Below are positions 9,401 through 17,468 of a stretch of DNA of 64,000 nucleotides, one piece after another; positions within the stretch are counted from its first letter, which is position 1; every line of letters begins with the position of its first letter. Origin of the DNA: an uncultured Chitinophaga sp. Lineage in GTDB: Bacteria > Bacteroidota > Bacteroidia > Chitinophagales > Chitinophagaceae. The stretch lies in contig NZ_CAMLHC010000007.1 in assembly GCF_946479755.1 (NCBI RefSeq), positions 186,001 through 250,000 on the forward strand, given 5' to 3'. Below the pieces are notes generated by a model. The model saw only the letters and a list, made by a program, of their open reading frames with translations. It had not been told where the DNA came from and searched no databases. The translations under genes were made by a program, and so were the position numbers.

Positions 9401-10732
9401 CGGGTAACCGGCAAAAAAGAATACCTCGGCCTGGCTAAATTTTTCCTCGATGTGCGCGGTCCGGGTAAACCTAACAGCGGGGAATATAACCAGTCTTATA
9501 AAAAGGTGACGGAGCAGCATGAAGCGGTGGGACATGCAGTGAGGGCAGCCTATATGTATACCGGTATGGCCGATGTGGCAGCGCTGACCGGCGACCGGCA
9601 GTATTTGTCTGCCATTGATGATATCTGGCATGACGTGGTGGAGAAGAAATTATATGTTACCGGCGGGATTGGTGCTACAGGCAATGGAGAAGCTTTCGGA
9701 CGGGCGTATGAACTGCCCAATATGTCGGCCTATGCGGAGACCTGCGCCGCCATTGCCAATGTGTACTGGAACAGCCGCATGTTCCTTCTGCATGGCGACG
9801 CCAAATATATCGACGTGATGGAACGTACGTTGTACAATGGTTTGCTCAGCGGCGTATCTCTCAGCGGCGACCACTTTTTTTATCCCAACCCGCTGGCATC
9901 TATGGGCCAGCATCAGCGGAGCGCGTGGTTTGGGTGCGCCTGTTGTATTTCCAATATGACCCGCTTCCTGCCTTCTATGCCCGGGTATGTCTACGGACAG
10001 AACGGGAATCACCTGTATATAAACCTCTTTGTGGGCAATACGGCAGATATCACATTGCCCGCAGGAAAGGTAACGGTCACCCAACAGACCAACTATCCAT
10101 GGGACGGGAAGACAGCCATAGCGGTCCTTCCCGCCAAGGCCACCACTTTCACATTGCATATCCGCATCCCGGGGTGGGCGGTTAACAGGCCCATACCGGG
10201 TGATCTCTATTTCGATGCACCCGGCACGCCGCAGAAAAAGATCCGCATCCTGCTGAACGGAGAGCCGGCGTCCTACCGCATGGAGAAAGGGTATGCTGTA
10301 CTGGAGCGCACCTGGAAAGCCGGTGACAGGATCAGCCTGGATTTCCCGATGGAAGTACAAAAGCTGATGGCCGACAGCCTGGTGGAAGCGGATAAAAGCC
10401 GTTTCGCCCTGCAACGGGGGCCGCTGGTATACTGCCTCGAAGGCCCGGATAATAAAGATGCCGCCGTGCAGCATATTGTGGTGAGTAAAAATGCCACCGT
10501 GAAGGCGGTGTACAAGCCTTCCTTACTGAACGGCGTTACCGTGCTGGAAATGAAGGGGACGTCGTTCAGCAGGCAGGCGAACAGCGACGTGGTGTTGAAG
10601 TCGGTGCAAACGGTAACGGCTATACCGTATTATGCCTGGGCCAACCGCGGCCCCGGTGAAATGACGGTGTGGATTCCCTATGAAGCTGCAGCTGCCCGTC
10701 CCGGGCCGGCGCCGTCCGGGAATGGAAGGTGA
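6416..10732 (+). CDS. Tandem GH146-like / GH127 beta-L-arabinofuranosidase
   Basis: A 1438-residue exported protein (signal peptide about 1-21) holding two complete enzymes of the former DUF1680 group. The first, about 35-640, resembles GH146. It has Glu346 and Cys348 in METC and the Cys415-Cys416 pair in FTCC. A beta-sandwich linker (about 660-800, DUF6805-like) follows. The second, about 805-1420, resembles GH127. Glu1092, Glu1108 and Cys1110 keep the spacing of HypBA1 Glu322, Glu338 and Cys340, and Cys1176-Cys1177 match its nucleophile and zinc Cys pair (417/418). Both halves therefore look active. Known members remove beta-L-arabinofuranose from hydroxyproline-linked arabino-oligosaccharides (HypBA1) or from pectic arabinans and RG-II (GH146 and others). 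Single-domain enzymes have about 600-800 residues, so this is a two-enzyme chain. It ends 15 bases from the convergent exopolysaccharide locus, with no clear terminator between. Confidence 0.93.
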   Translation: MKKLLFALLALCTGTAQLSAQSYVPGRHDTKIKVGPGVPVHAYTFPLGEVQLLDSPFKQAMEADARYLLVISPDRLLADFRNHAGLKAKGERYGGWESTGLAGHTLGHYLSACALQYAASGDKRFLDRVNYIIQELEECQWHRKTGYLGAIPGEDTLWAQVKAGNIRSRGFDLNGGWSPWYTVHKIMAGLLDAYLYCDNKKALTIEKGMADWTGTIVDHLPDSLIQKMLLCEYGGMNEVLVNTYALTAEKKYLDMSFRFHDQRVLDSLAAQLDVLPGKHSNTQIPKVVGCIRRYELTGSRQDSTIAAFFWNTVTGHHSYAPGGNSNYEYLGPADKLNDQLTDNTMETCNTYNMLKLTRHLFALRPAAHLMDYYERGLYNHILASQNHQNGMMCYFVPLRMGARKEFSDSLNTFTCCVGSGMENHVKYGESIYFEGADGSLYVNLFIPSRLQWRDRNVVIEQTTLLPANDQVLFTIRTKKTAAFPLRIRKPRWVKEGMQVLVNGQAQTNVHAGADGYISLDRPWKDGDQVTLKLPMGIYSEAMPDNPGRIALLYGPVVLAGTLGEKEPDPVTGIPVLVTPERDAAKWTTRDPQHPLVFHTSKVGRPQELQLVPFSTVQHEHYSVYWDIFTPQEWAVQQERYAAAKKRQQEIEASTVDMLRLGEMQPERDHHFTADKTNTGEDHGRKWRIADDGGALTFTMKVDSSTENSLLCNYWGMDNRYRVFDIFIDNIKVATEDLNKYKASKFYEIVYPLPLTVTRGKQTVTVKLQAHPGNSAGPVYGPVRMIRGALPGTVQVKKDYPIQPVPFTQVHVSDSFWAPKIKVNAEVSIPYTLEQCKKTGRIDNFLRAAGKLRDDKMTEYTFDDTDLYKVIEGASYGLQVRKNPELEKYLDTLIAIIGAAQEKDGYLYTFRTMQTTHPHAWMGARRWEKEEDLSHELYNSGHLFEAAVAHYQATGKRTLLDIAIKNADLLVSVFGFGKEERFPGHQIVETGLTKMYRVTGKKEYLGLAKFFLDVRGPGKPNSGEYNQSYKKVTEQHEAVGHAVRAAYMYTGMADVAALTGDRQYLSAIDDIWHDVVEKKLYVTGGIGATGNGEAFGRAYELPNMSAYAETCAAIANVYWNSRMFLLHGDAKYIDVMERTLYNGLLSGVSLSGDHFFYPNPLASMGQHQRSAWFGCACCISNMTRFLPSMPGYVYGQNGNHLYINLFVGNTADITLPAGKVTVTQQTNYPWDGKTAIAVLPAKATTFTLHIRIPGWAVNRPIPGDLYFDAPGTPQKKIRILLNGEPASYRMEKGYAVLERTWKAGDRISLDFPMEVQKLMADSLVEADKSRFALQRGPLVYCLEGPDNKDAAVQHIVVSKNATVKAVYKPSLLNGVTVLEMKGTSFSRQANSDVVLKSVQTVTAIPYYAWANRGPGEMTVWIPYEAAAARPGPAPSGNGR

Positions 10733-10747
10733 AATAATACCATGTCA

Positions 10748-12133
10748 TCAAAATGCGTTCTCTTCGCCCCTGATCGTATTCCGGATGGTTAAAAATATAA
10801 TACGCAGGTCCAGGTATATGGACCAGTTTTCCATGTACCATATATCATGTTCAATTCTTTTGCGAAGATGCAGTTCATCGGTAATTTCCCCGCGTAAACC
10901 GCTGACCTGTGCCCAGCCCGTAATACCGGGTTTCAGAAAATGGCGGATCATATACTGTTGTATCACCCGGGAGTACTCTTCGGTATGACGCAGCATATGG
11001 GGCCGTGGTCCCACTATCGACATATGTCCCATCCATACATTGAGGAATTGCGGCATCTCGTCCAGGTTGGTTTTACGAAGGATACGGCCTATCCGAGTGA
11101 AGCGGCTGTCGTGCCGCGTTGCCTGTTTGGCATCAGCATCCTTGTTCACATACATGCTGCGTAATTTTAAGCAGGGAAAGTTCTGATTATTGCGGCCGGT
11201 ACGATACTGAATAAAGAAAACAGGTCCTGCCGACTCCAGCCTGATCAGCAGTGCCAGCAACGGAATCAGCCAGGTCAGGATGAAGAGGATCACGAAACTG
11301 CTGAATACAATATCAAATATCCGTTTCCGTATCCGGTTGGCGATATCATCCAGCGGCTCGGCGCGCAATGAAATAATCGGGATGTTGTTGAAGTAATCCA
11401 CGAAGATCTGCCGGTTTACAAACAACTTGAAGTCCGGCACAAAGCGGAAGTGGATCAGGTTCAGTTCTGCCTCTCTGGCCAGCGTATACAGATATGGAAA
11501 TTTTTCGGGCGATAGCGTAGAGTAGATTTCGCGGATATTATGGGACTGTGCATAAGGTACACATGCTTCCAGGTTGCCAATCACCGGGTAATACGACAGC
11601 TCATGCACGTTGCTGTGCTCTTCAAAATAGCCTTCGAATTTGAGGTTGCTATTATCTTCCAACAGCTTGCCCGCCAGCTCCTTCGACAGATCGTTATATC
11701 CCAGGATCACCACTTTTTTCTCTACTCCCCTGCGATGCATAATGTGGTTGGTGACCCGGTAAAAAGTCCAGCGGCCCAGTAACGCCATCAGGATAAATCC
11801 TGAACAATAAATGAGGATGAACAGGCGGGAGTACAGTTGTTTGGAGAGAAACAGGAACAGCAATAACAATAGTAAATATAACAGGATGCTCTGCACCGTT
11901 TTTCGCGCGATACGGTCAAATGACAATTGCTGGCTCAGGAAATAGATGCCGGTCGTATACAACGCCACCATCCAGGAGAGGTTGGACGCTACAAGGAAAA
12001 TGTCTGTGTTGATGTCCTGCATGCGGTCGTATCGTTGTAGCCACGCGCTGCTGAGGAAAAACAGCGCATTCAGGAAAATAAAATCCAGCATGATCAACTG
12101 GATGCTACAAATTTTAAGATATCGGTTCAACAT
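10748..12133 (-). CDS. wcaJ: Undecaprenyl-phosphate glycosyl-1-phosphate transferase (WcaJ-like)
   Basis: A 461-residue polyprenyl glycosylphosphotransferase that begins the repeat unit by moving sugar-1-phosphate to undecaprenyl phosphate at the inner membrane. Four N-terminal membrane helices (about 10-130) are followed by a nucleotide-binding-like region (about 138-260), then one hydrophobic segment (about 280-300) and the C-terminal catalytic domain. That domain has the family blocks KLRSM, TNLDEMPQ, IVGPRPH and KPGITGWAQV. It is the last gene of the exopolysaccharide operon. Glucose is the usual substrate of WcaJ homologues, but specificity cannot be read from sequence; galactose remains possible. 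Confidence 0.93.
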   Translation of the reverse strand: MLNRYLKICSIQLIMLDFIFLNALFFLSSAWLQRYDRMQDINTDIFLVASNLSWMVALYTTGIYFLSQQLSFDRIARKTVQSILLYLLLLLLFLFLSKQLYSRLFILIYCSGFILMALLGRWTFYRVTNHIMHRRGVEKKVVILGYNDLSKELAGKLLEDNSNLKFEGYFEEHSNVHELSYYPVIGNLEACVPYAQSHNIREIYSTLSPEKFPYLYTLAREAELNLIHFRFVPDFKLFVNRQIFVDYFNNIPIISLRAEPLDDIANRIRKRIFDIVFSSFVILFILTWLIPLLALLIRLESAGPVFFIQYRTGRNNQNFPCLKLRSMYVNKDADAKQATRHDSRFTRIGRILRKTNLDEMPQFLNVWMGHMSIVGPRPHMLRHTEEYSRVIQQYMIRHFLKPGITGWAQVSGLRGEITDELHLRKRIEHDIWYMENWSIYLDLRIIFLTIRNTIRGEENAF

Positions 12134-12160
12134 AAAGAAGATGGTTGATCAGTAAAAAAT

Positions 12161-13384
12161 CTATGCTACCTGTTCTTTAAAGCGCGTCATGACGGCCGAA
12201 ATAGAAAGGTGGGCCGCTGCATAATCGCGTGCATTTTTCGCAATATCAGCCGTGTTTTCCCATAACGCCCTTCCAATGCCAGCCTGCAATGCTTCCTGGT
12301 TTTCGGCGTCTATCAGTATGCCGATGTTATGGCTGCGCACCAGTTCATGCAAACCGGTGCCGGCGTTCGCCGTGATCAGTGCGATGCCTCCTACTGCCAG
12401 TATGGTGGTGAGTTTGGAAGGCATTACCAGATCGCTGGCATGTGACTTCTGGATGACCAGGTGCACGTCGGCCATATTCAGAAAACGATTGAACTGTTCT
12501 GCCGGCTGCAGCGGCAGGAAAGTCGTGTTTTTTAACTGCATTTGTGCTGCCAGCTGTTCCAGTTTGGTTTTGTACGGTCCGGAGCCACAGATCAGAAATC
12601 TTACCTCCGGATGATGTTGCCATGTTGCGGCTGCGTGCAGTAATGATTCCAGTCCCTGCTTTTCACCGATGGCGCCGGAATACAATACAATTTTATCAGT
12701 GGCAGAAAAGCCAAATGCTTCTTTCAGGGATGGTCTGTCCCTTAATGGATGGAACTGCGCTGTATCCACCCAGTTGGGGAAAAGCAGTACTTCCCTGCCG
12801 GTTTTATCACTTATCTTCCGGATCATACCATCCGCGATACTGCTTATATGGTCTGCATTGCGGAGGATCAGTTGCTCCAGCTTCAGCATTATGCTGATAA
12901 GGCGTTTAGACCGGATCATGGCAAGGTCCCTGGCGGCCTCTATCTGCAGGTCCTGTACGTGGTATACAACGGCGGCGCCACGCAGTTTTTTGTATAGTAC
13001 CGCCAGCAAGCCCAGGTGAAACGGCGGTGCCACCGTAATGACGATGTCAAATTTGCGGGCGCCTGTCAGCTGCAGAACTTTTATGAAAGCCGATGCGATA
13101 AAAGAGGCGTCCTGCAATATCCGTTTTTTGCCGGAAGGCGTGGCTGGCACATACTGCGGGCAGCGGTATATGGTGATGTTCCCGGTCACTTCTTTTTTAA
13201 ACCACTTTTTTATGCGGTCATAGGGAGGCTGTACCGCCCATTGCGGATAATAAGGATAGGTGGTGATGACCGTACAGTCATAACCGTTATTTGCCAGCCA
13301 GCTGATCATTTCACCATTGTATTTTCCGATGCCGGTGGGCTCCGGTGAAAAGTTGCCACCTATCAGCAATACGCGTTTACCCAT
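12161..13384 (-). CDS. wcaI: WcaI-like family 4 glycosyltransferase
   Basis: A 407-residue retaining GT-B glycosyltransferase. The N-terminal Rossmann half has the block GGNFSPEPTGIGKYNGEM, which is typical of WcaI of the colanic acid pathway. The C-terminal half has the GAIGEKQGLE segment and a donor-binding region with LVMPSKLTTILAVGG. Cytoplasmic or membrane-associated. It lies between the Wzi-like and WcaJ-like genes, spaced 18 and 27 bases. The likely role is adding an early sugar to the lipid-linked repeat unit (fucose in colanic acid); the specificity here is inference. Confidence 0.88.
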   Translation of the reverse strand: MGKRVLLIGGNFSPEPTGIGKYNGEMISWLANNGYDCTVITTYPYYPQWAVQPPYDRIKKWFKKEVTGNITIYRCPQYVPATPSGKKRILQDASFIASAFIKVLQLTGARKFDIVITVAPPFHLGLLAVLYKKLRGAAVVYHVQDLQIEAARDLAMIRSKRLISIMLKLEQLILRNADHISSIADGMIRKISDKTGREVLLFPNWVDTAQFHPLRDRPSLKEAFGFSATDKIVLYSGAIGEKQGLESLLHAAATWQHHPEVRFLICGSGPYKTKLEQLAAQMQLKNTTFLPLQPAEQFNRFLNMADVHLVIQKSHASDLVMPSKLTTILAVGGIALITANAGTGLHELVRSHNIGILIDAENQEALQAGIGRALWENTADIAKNARDYAAAHLSISAVMTRFKEQVA

Positions 13385-13402
13385 ATACGTAATATTTAGA
13401 TC

Positions 13403-14836
13403 CTATTTCTTCCAGCGCCACAGTATCCCCAGCATCCCTCCGGCGTTATCGGTCAGTTCACCTTTGTCCACAGCCACGGATGCGGTGAGTGTGATCCCTT
13501 TTCCGGGGAGCAGGTATCGGACTTCCTGCAACATATACCACTGGCTTTTGGCAGGGGTAAAAAGTGCCGGGTTGGTATAAGTACCGTAGTTCTTTGTATA
13601 AGTGATCAGTGTCCTGCCTGATAACTTTGCGGTGAGAAGGTACTGCAACCCAATATGCCCGCCCACTATACGGTTGTTGATAATATTGCCGCCTTTCCCG
13701 CGGAGGGAATCTTTGGGCAGGTCCCAATCCATTGGTTTGATGCCGGGGAAGTAATGTTGTCCTCTTTCTCTGTCTATGAACAGCGGAGTGCCAATGATGC
13801 GATCGTGGTAGTCCCAGCCGGTAAGGTACACGCCATTATTATAGTAGCTTTCCCTGAGCCGTTGCAGATAAAAGTCATTCGACTGTTTGGTGTAAATAAA
13901 TTCTGCGGTTATTTTTTTCAGCCAGCTGCCCGGTTTTTTATTGGTAAAGCTGATGCCCAGCAGCCGGTCGATGTTCCGGATGTCGATGCCTTGTCCCGAT
14001 TCGAAAGGCGTTTGCTGATAGAGCTGCAGCGCCAGTTGCTCGTTTTCCCAGTCGACCCCGCCTTCAATAACTCCCCGGTGATCACCCGGCCTGTTGGGTT
14101 GTATCGCTGTGTTACCTACGGTGCCGTCATCTTTTGTTTTTACCAGTAATACGTCCATAAATCCCTGCCAGCTGCGGGTGATGGGAGGGAGGTCTTTGCG
14201 GTGTCCTCCCCATACGGCATAATGTTGTATGCCGCCAAACAGTTTGAGTTTATTTTTCCCGATACGGAGATAAAAATTCTTTTCGTGTAGCCAGGCGTTT
14301 TTGATGAATTGATCTTTTCCCATCCAGCCGTGGCTGATCTGGCCTTTAAACTGCAGCCAGCCGTTCAGGAAAGGGACATTCGTGTATTGGGTGACAGCCA
14401 GCCCTATCTTTGGGATGGGCAGCGCATTACCGCTGACGCCCAGGGAGCCGCTGCCCAGCAAAGGGTCTGATGCCCCAATGATTTCTTCGAACCGTCCCGC
14501 CCTGATCTCCCAGTTTTTATAGCCTGCTTTTACATAACCCTGTTCGATAAAAGTGTGTCCCCCGTGGTTGTTGTTATAAACATCGAGCCCATACTTCACA
14601 TAGAAATGCCCCTGCCATACCTGCTGATTGCTGAAGCCCACCTGTACAGCTACGTCTCCTTTACGGTCGCTGATGGTCCCAAAGCGGTTGGACAGCAGCC
14701 ACAGCGGCAGATAATCTTTGGTGGCGATGGTCCCTGTTGCGCCGGCATGTACTTTAAGCGAGTCTGTAAGCCGTTGTTGCGCCCGCAAACAATAGCTCAC
14801 GCAGATCAGCAGTAAAAAGGCAGTGCTCATTTTCAT
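13403..14836 (-). CDS. Wzi-family capsule assembly outer-membrane protein
   Basis: A 477-residue protein with a short signal peptide (residues 1 to about 19, cleavage before Gln-Gln), followed by many alternating, aromatic-rich strands typical of a large beta-barrel. The block RAGRFEEIIG and the following GSGSLGVSGNA segment are characteristic of the Wzi (Caps_assemb_Wzi) family, which attaches or organises capsular polysaccharide at the cell surface. The length agrees with the family. Its start overlaps the end of the acetyltransferase gene by 4 bases (ATGA), which indicates translational coupling. Its presence suggests that the polymer is at least partly retained as a capsule. Confidence 0.88.
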   Translation of the reverse strand: MKMSTAFLLLICVSYCLRAQQRLTDSLKVHAGATGTIATKDYLPLWLLSNRFGTISDRKGDVAVQVGFSNQQVWQGHFYVKYGLDVYNNNHGGHTFIEQGYVKAGYKNWEIRAGRFEEIIGASDPLLGSGSLGVSGNALPIPKIGLAVTQYTNVPFLNGWLQFKGQISHGWMGKDQFIKNAWLHEKNFYLRIGKNKLKLFGGIQHYAVWGGHRKDLPPITRSWQGFMDVLLVKTKDDGTVGNTAIQPNRPGDHRGVIEGGVDWENEQLALQLYQQTPFESGQGIDIRNIDRLLGISFTNKKPGSWLKKITAEFIYTKQSNDFYLQRLRESYYNNGVYLTGWDYHDRIIGTPLFIDRERGQHYFPGIKPMDWDLPKDSLRGKGGNIINNRIVGGHIGLQYLLTAKLSGRTLITYTKNYGTYTNPALFTPAKSQWYMLQEVRYLLPGKGITLTASVAVDKGELTDNAGGMLGILWRWKK

Positions 14837-15414
14837 ATGACCGCCGCATTTAGAAAGGTGACCGAATGACTTGTCATTTCCCGCGTACGAACGGGCAGCG
14901 CGGGATTACCGGAATAAATCATCCAGGGCTGCAGGTCCCTTGATGCCACGGCATTTACCGTCAACACGCTATGGGAGCCGCATGTGACGCCCGCGCACAC
15001 CACCGCCATGGCGCCGATCCAGCCCCCGTTTTCGATATGGATTTTTCCTAGCCGGTAAGGGAAATCAGGCCGTTTGTAGTCATGGTTGCCTGTGAGCAGC
15101 AGCGCTCCCTGGGAAATACAGACATCGTTACCCAGCGTTACCTCTTCCAGGTTATCTATCCAGACACCTTCTCCCAGCCAGCAATGATCACCGATGGTCA
15201 GCCGCCAGGGGTACTTGATCCGAACTTTGGGTTTAATCACCAGCCCTTTGCCGATGGTGGCGCCGAATAGCCTTAGCAGTCCGCGTTTCAGTGCATATGG
15301 CCAGGGGAGGGCGCTGTTAAGCACATAATAATTGCAAAAGTACCAGGCCAGCACTTTCCATTTGGGACCGGCATGGTAGGTACCGGTGTTAAAAGTTGCA
15401 AGATTGGTTTTCAT
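14833..15414 (-). CDS. wcaF: WcaF-like hexapeptide acetyltransferase
   Basis: A 193-residue left-handed beta-helix acyltransferase. Imperfect hexapeptide repeats run from about residue 60 to 150 (for example IGKGLVIKP, IGDHCWLGEGVWID, LGNDVCISQGALLLTG). The family HDY in the GNHDYKRPDF segment provides the catalytic His. Length and N-terminal layout fit the WcaF subgroup that O-acetylates colanic acid using acetyl-CoA. It overlaps the Wzi gene by 4 bases and lies 6 bases after the GT2 gene. The polymer is therefore predicted to be O-acetylated. Confidence 0.9.
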   Translation of the reverse strand: MKTNLATFNTGTYHAGPKWKVLAWYFCNYYVLNSALPWPYALKRGLLRLFGATIGKGLVIKPKVRIKYPWRLTIGDHCWLGEGVWIDNLEEVTLGNDVCISQGALLLTGNHDYKRPDFPYRLGKIHIENGGWIGAMAVVCAGVTCGSHSVLTVNAVASRDLQPWMIYSGNPALPVRTREMTSHSVTFLNAAVI

Positions 15415-15420
15415 GTGATA

Positions 15421-16326
15421 TCAGATATGAATGTTATAATCTTGTTTCAGCAGTGCCACCACGTCTTCCCTGGTTTCGCCGCCTTTTAGCTTCTGTTGAA
15501 ACTCCTGCACATTTACGTCGACGAGCAAACGATACCAGTATCCCTGCATAAAATGAAACAAAAAGCCTTTGTATCCGTCCAGGAAGCCATAACGCAGGAC
15601 ATAGCGGAAGAGGAAATACATCGAGGCCCGCGCTCCGGGCGATAAGGCAGCATACACCTTTTCCTTCAGGAACCGCTTGCGTTTAGCCTGCGATCCCCGC
15701 GCCCTTAACAAACGGTCGTCTGTTTGCCAGAACCCGTACCGGATATTCAGCAGGTCCACCATTTCCCGGATCGCATAGTTGTTATGCTTGTTCACCCACC
15801 AATGGATGGAGTTTAGGTTATCGTCTACAATATGTTCATTAAACCGTATGGTATTACCTTCCGACAACACAATGTGCTCGTCCATCCAGCGCTGTTCGAT
15901 GCTGCCCACGCCGTTGCGCCATATCCTTAGCAGGGTATGCGGATAAAAGCCTCCGTAGCGTATCCACTTTCCCTTAAACAGCACTTTCCGGCGTATATAT
16001 ATTCCCGTTATATCGCCGGCAATAGTGTTCATACGGGTTGCTATTTCTTGTTGCAGCCCGGGTTCGAGATATTCATCGGCATCCATCCGCATCACCCACG
16101 ATGCCGTAATGCCGGCGTGGTCCAGCGCCCACTGAAACTGGTCCGCATAGTTGACCCATTTGCGCTGAAAGACCTTTGCCCCGTGACTTTCTGCGATGGC
16201 CACCGTATCATCGGTGGAAAAAGCGTCCACGACATAAATGGTGGTGGCTATCTGCCGCAGGCTTTCGAGGCAGCGCGACAGGTGCAACGATTCATTATAG
16301 GTGAGTATCACCACGGCCAAATCCAT
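15421..16326 (-). CDS. Family 2 glycosyltransferase (WcaE/KdtX-like)
   Basis: A 301-residue GT-A inverting glycosyltransferase. It shows the N-terminal ILTYNES nucleotide-binding block, the VVDAFSTDDT strand, and a metal-binding DADEY motif near residue 102. The rest (KGKWIRYGGFYPHTLLRIW) resembles the WaaE/KdtX and WcaE-like branch, which carries beta-1,4-glucosyltransferases among others. A Trp- and Tyr-rich C-terminus probably contacts the membrane. The gene directly abuts the next GT4 gene (stop and start adjacent). Sugar specificity is not deducible. Confidence 0.88.
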   Translation of the reverse strand: MDLAVVILTYNESLHLSRCLESLRQIATTIYVVDAFSTDDTVAIAESHGAKVFQRKWVNYADQFQWALDHAGITASWVMRMDADEYLEPGLQQEIATRMNTIAGDITGIYIRRKVLFKGKWIRYGGFYPHTLLRIWRNGVGSIEQRWMDEHIVLSEGNTIRFNEHIVDDNLNSIHWWVNKHNNYAIREMVDLLNIRYGFWQTDDRLLRARGSQAKRKRFLKEKVYAALSPGARASMYFLFRYVLRYGFLDGYKGFLFHFMQGYWYRLLVDVNVQEFQQKLKGGETREDVVALLKQDYNIHI

Positions 16327-17457
16327 CTAATTGTATTTTTTATAGAGTTGTACATAAGACGATGCCAGCCGGGCATCGTTAAAATCCTCCCGGATCCGTC
16401 CGGGCGCGTTGCGGGTGATATACGTCCGCCTGAGTTTATCGCGGTACGCCTCCTCCAGCTGATCGCTGATGACCTCCGCGCTGCTGATCGGTGTAACCCA
16501 GCCCAGGTCATGGTCCCGTACATAACCCGCCAGTCCGACCTGGTCGCTGATCAGTACCGGGGTGCCGGCATATAATGCTTCTACCACCACGATGGCAAAG
16601 TTTTCGTTGCGGGAGGTGAGGGCGAAAAGATCGGTGCCGGCCAGAAAATCAAACTTGTCCCCGCTGCCTTTCCAGCCTACCCATTCTACGTTGTTGCTCA
16701 TGTCCAGGGAAGCAATCAGCGCCTTTAGCGTTCGTACATATTTGTCGTCGCCGGTACCGGCAATCAGCAACCGGTAAGGGAAAGATACCCTGGAGAGTGC
16801 AAGGATCAGCAGATCGAGCCCCTTCTTCGGGTCTATGCGCGATAAAAAGCTGATCGTAAACACGCTGTTGTCTGTACGGGTATAACTCCCTTCCGGTAGC
16901 GCTACAAGGTTAAATACCAGTCCTCCTTCCCAGCCTTCGATCACCTGTTGGCACTCTGCCCATTCCAGTTCCGATGAAGCATGGAGATAGGTGCTGCGTA
17001 ACAGGCGTTTGCCCATCGCTCTGTGCAATAGTTTTTTGCTGCGGTTGTTCCTGGCCGTGAGCACATAGTCACAGAACATGCCATGCGGCGACAGCAACGG
17101 TTTCAGCTTTTTCCATTTACAAATAAAGGAAGCTCCGATGACCAGGAGATTCCACCACGAGTGAATATGTATTTTATCGAACTGCCCGGCATTGGTCCAG
17201 ACTGCCTTCCACAACGCCGGTGATACGTGCGTATGGTCGCCGGTGATCCGTTTAAAATAGGTCACTTTTACACCGTCTGTGATCACGGTGCTGTTGGCCG
17301 CTATGTCGAGTTCCCTGTTGCCATTGGCAGTGGTGGTGTACACCTCCACCACATGTCCCATCAGTGTGAGCTGCTCTGCCAGCCGGGCTATCACGACAAC
17401 GGGGCCACCGTATATATAGGCGGGTTTATAGGAAGGAACGATAAAAAGTATCTTCAT
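16327..17457 (-). CDS. Family 4 glycosyltransferase
   Basis: A 376-residue GT-B enzyme. The N-terminal domain starts with a FIVPSYKPAYIYGGP block, in which the Gly-Gly-Pro loop is usual for GT4. The C-terminal domain shows FLSRIDPKKGLDLL followed by the donor-site ENFAIVVVEALYAGTPVL segment with the EX7E-type acidic residues. It should add one sugar from an NDP-sugar to the lipid-linked repeat unit on the cytoplasmic face. It sits between another GT4 gene and the GT2 gene, all closely spaced. Confidence 0.88.
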   Translation of the reverse strand: MKILFIVPSYKPAYIYGGPVVVIARLAEQLTLMGHVVEVYTTTANGNRELDIAANSTVITDGVKVTYFKRITGDHTHVSPALWKAVWTNAGQFDKIHIHSWWNLLVIGASFICKWKKLKPLLSPHGMFCDYVLTARNNRSKKLLHRAMGKRLLRSTYLHASSELEWAECQQVIEGWEGGLVFNLVALPEGSYTRTDNSVFTISFLSRIDPKKGLDLLILALSRVSFPYRLLIAGTGDDKYVRTLKALIASLDMSNNVEWVGWKGSGDKFDFLAGTDLFALTSRNENFAIVVVEALYAGTPVLISDQVGLAGYVRDHDLGWVTPISSAEVISDQLEEAYRDKLRRTYITRNAPGRIREDFNDARLASSYVQLYKKYN

Positions 17458-17468
17458 AAAAATGGGTA

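Noticed and set aside
9650..10474. Open frame of 274 codons on the minus strand
   Set aside because: It is antisense to the GH127 half of the tandem enzyme, whose catalytic residues are all conserved in the plus frame.
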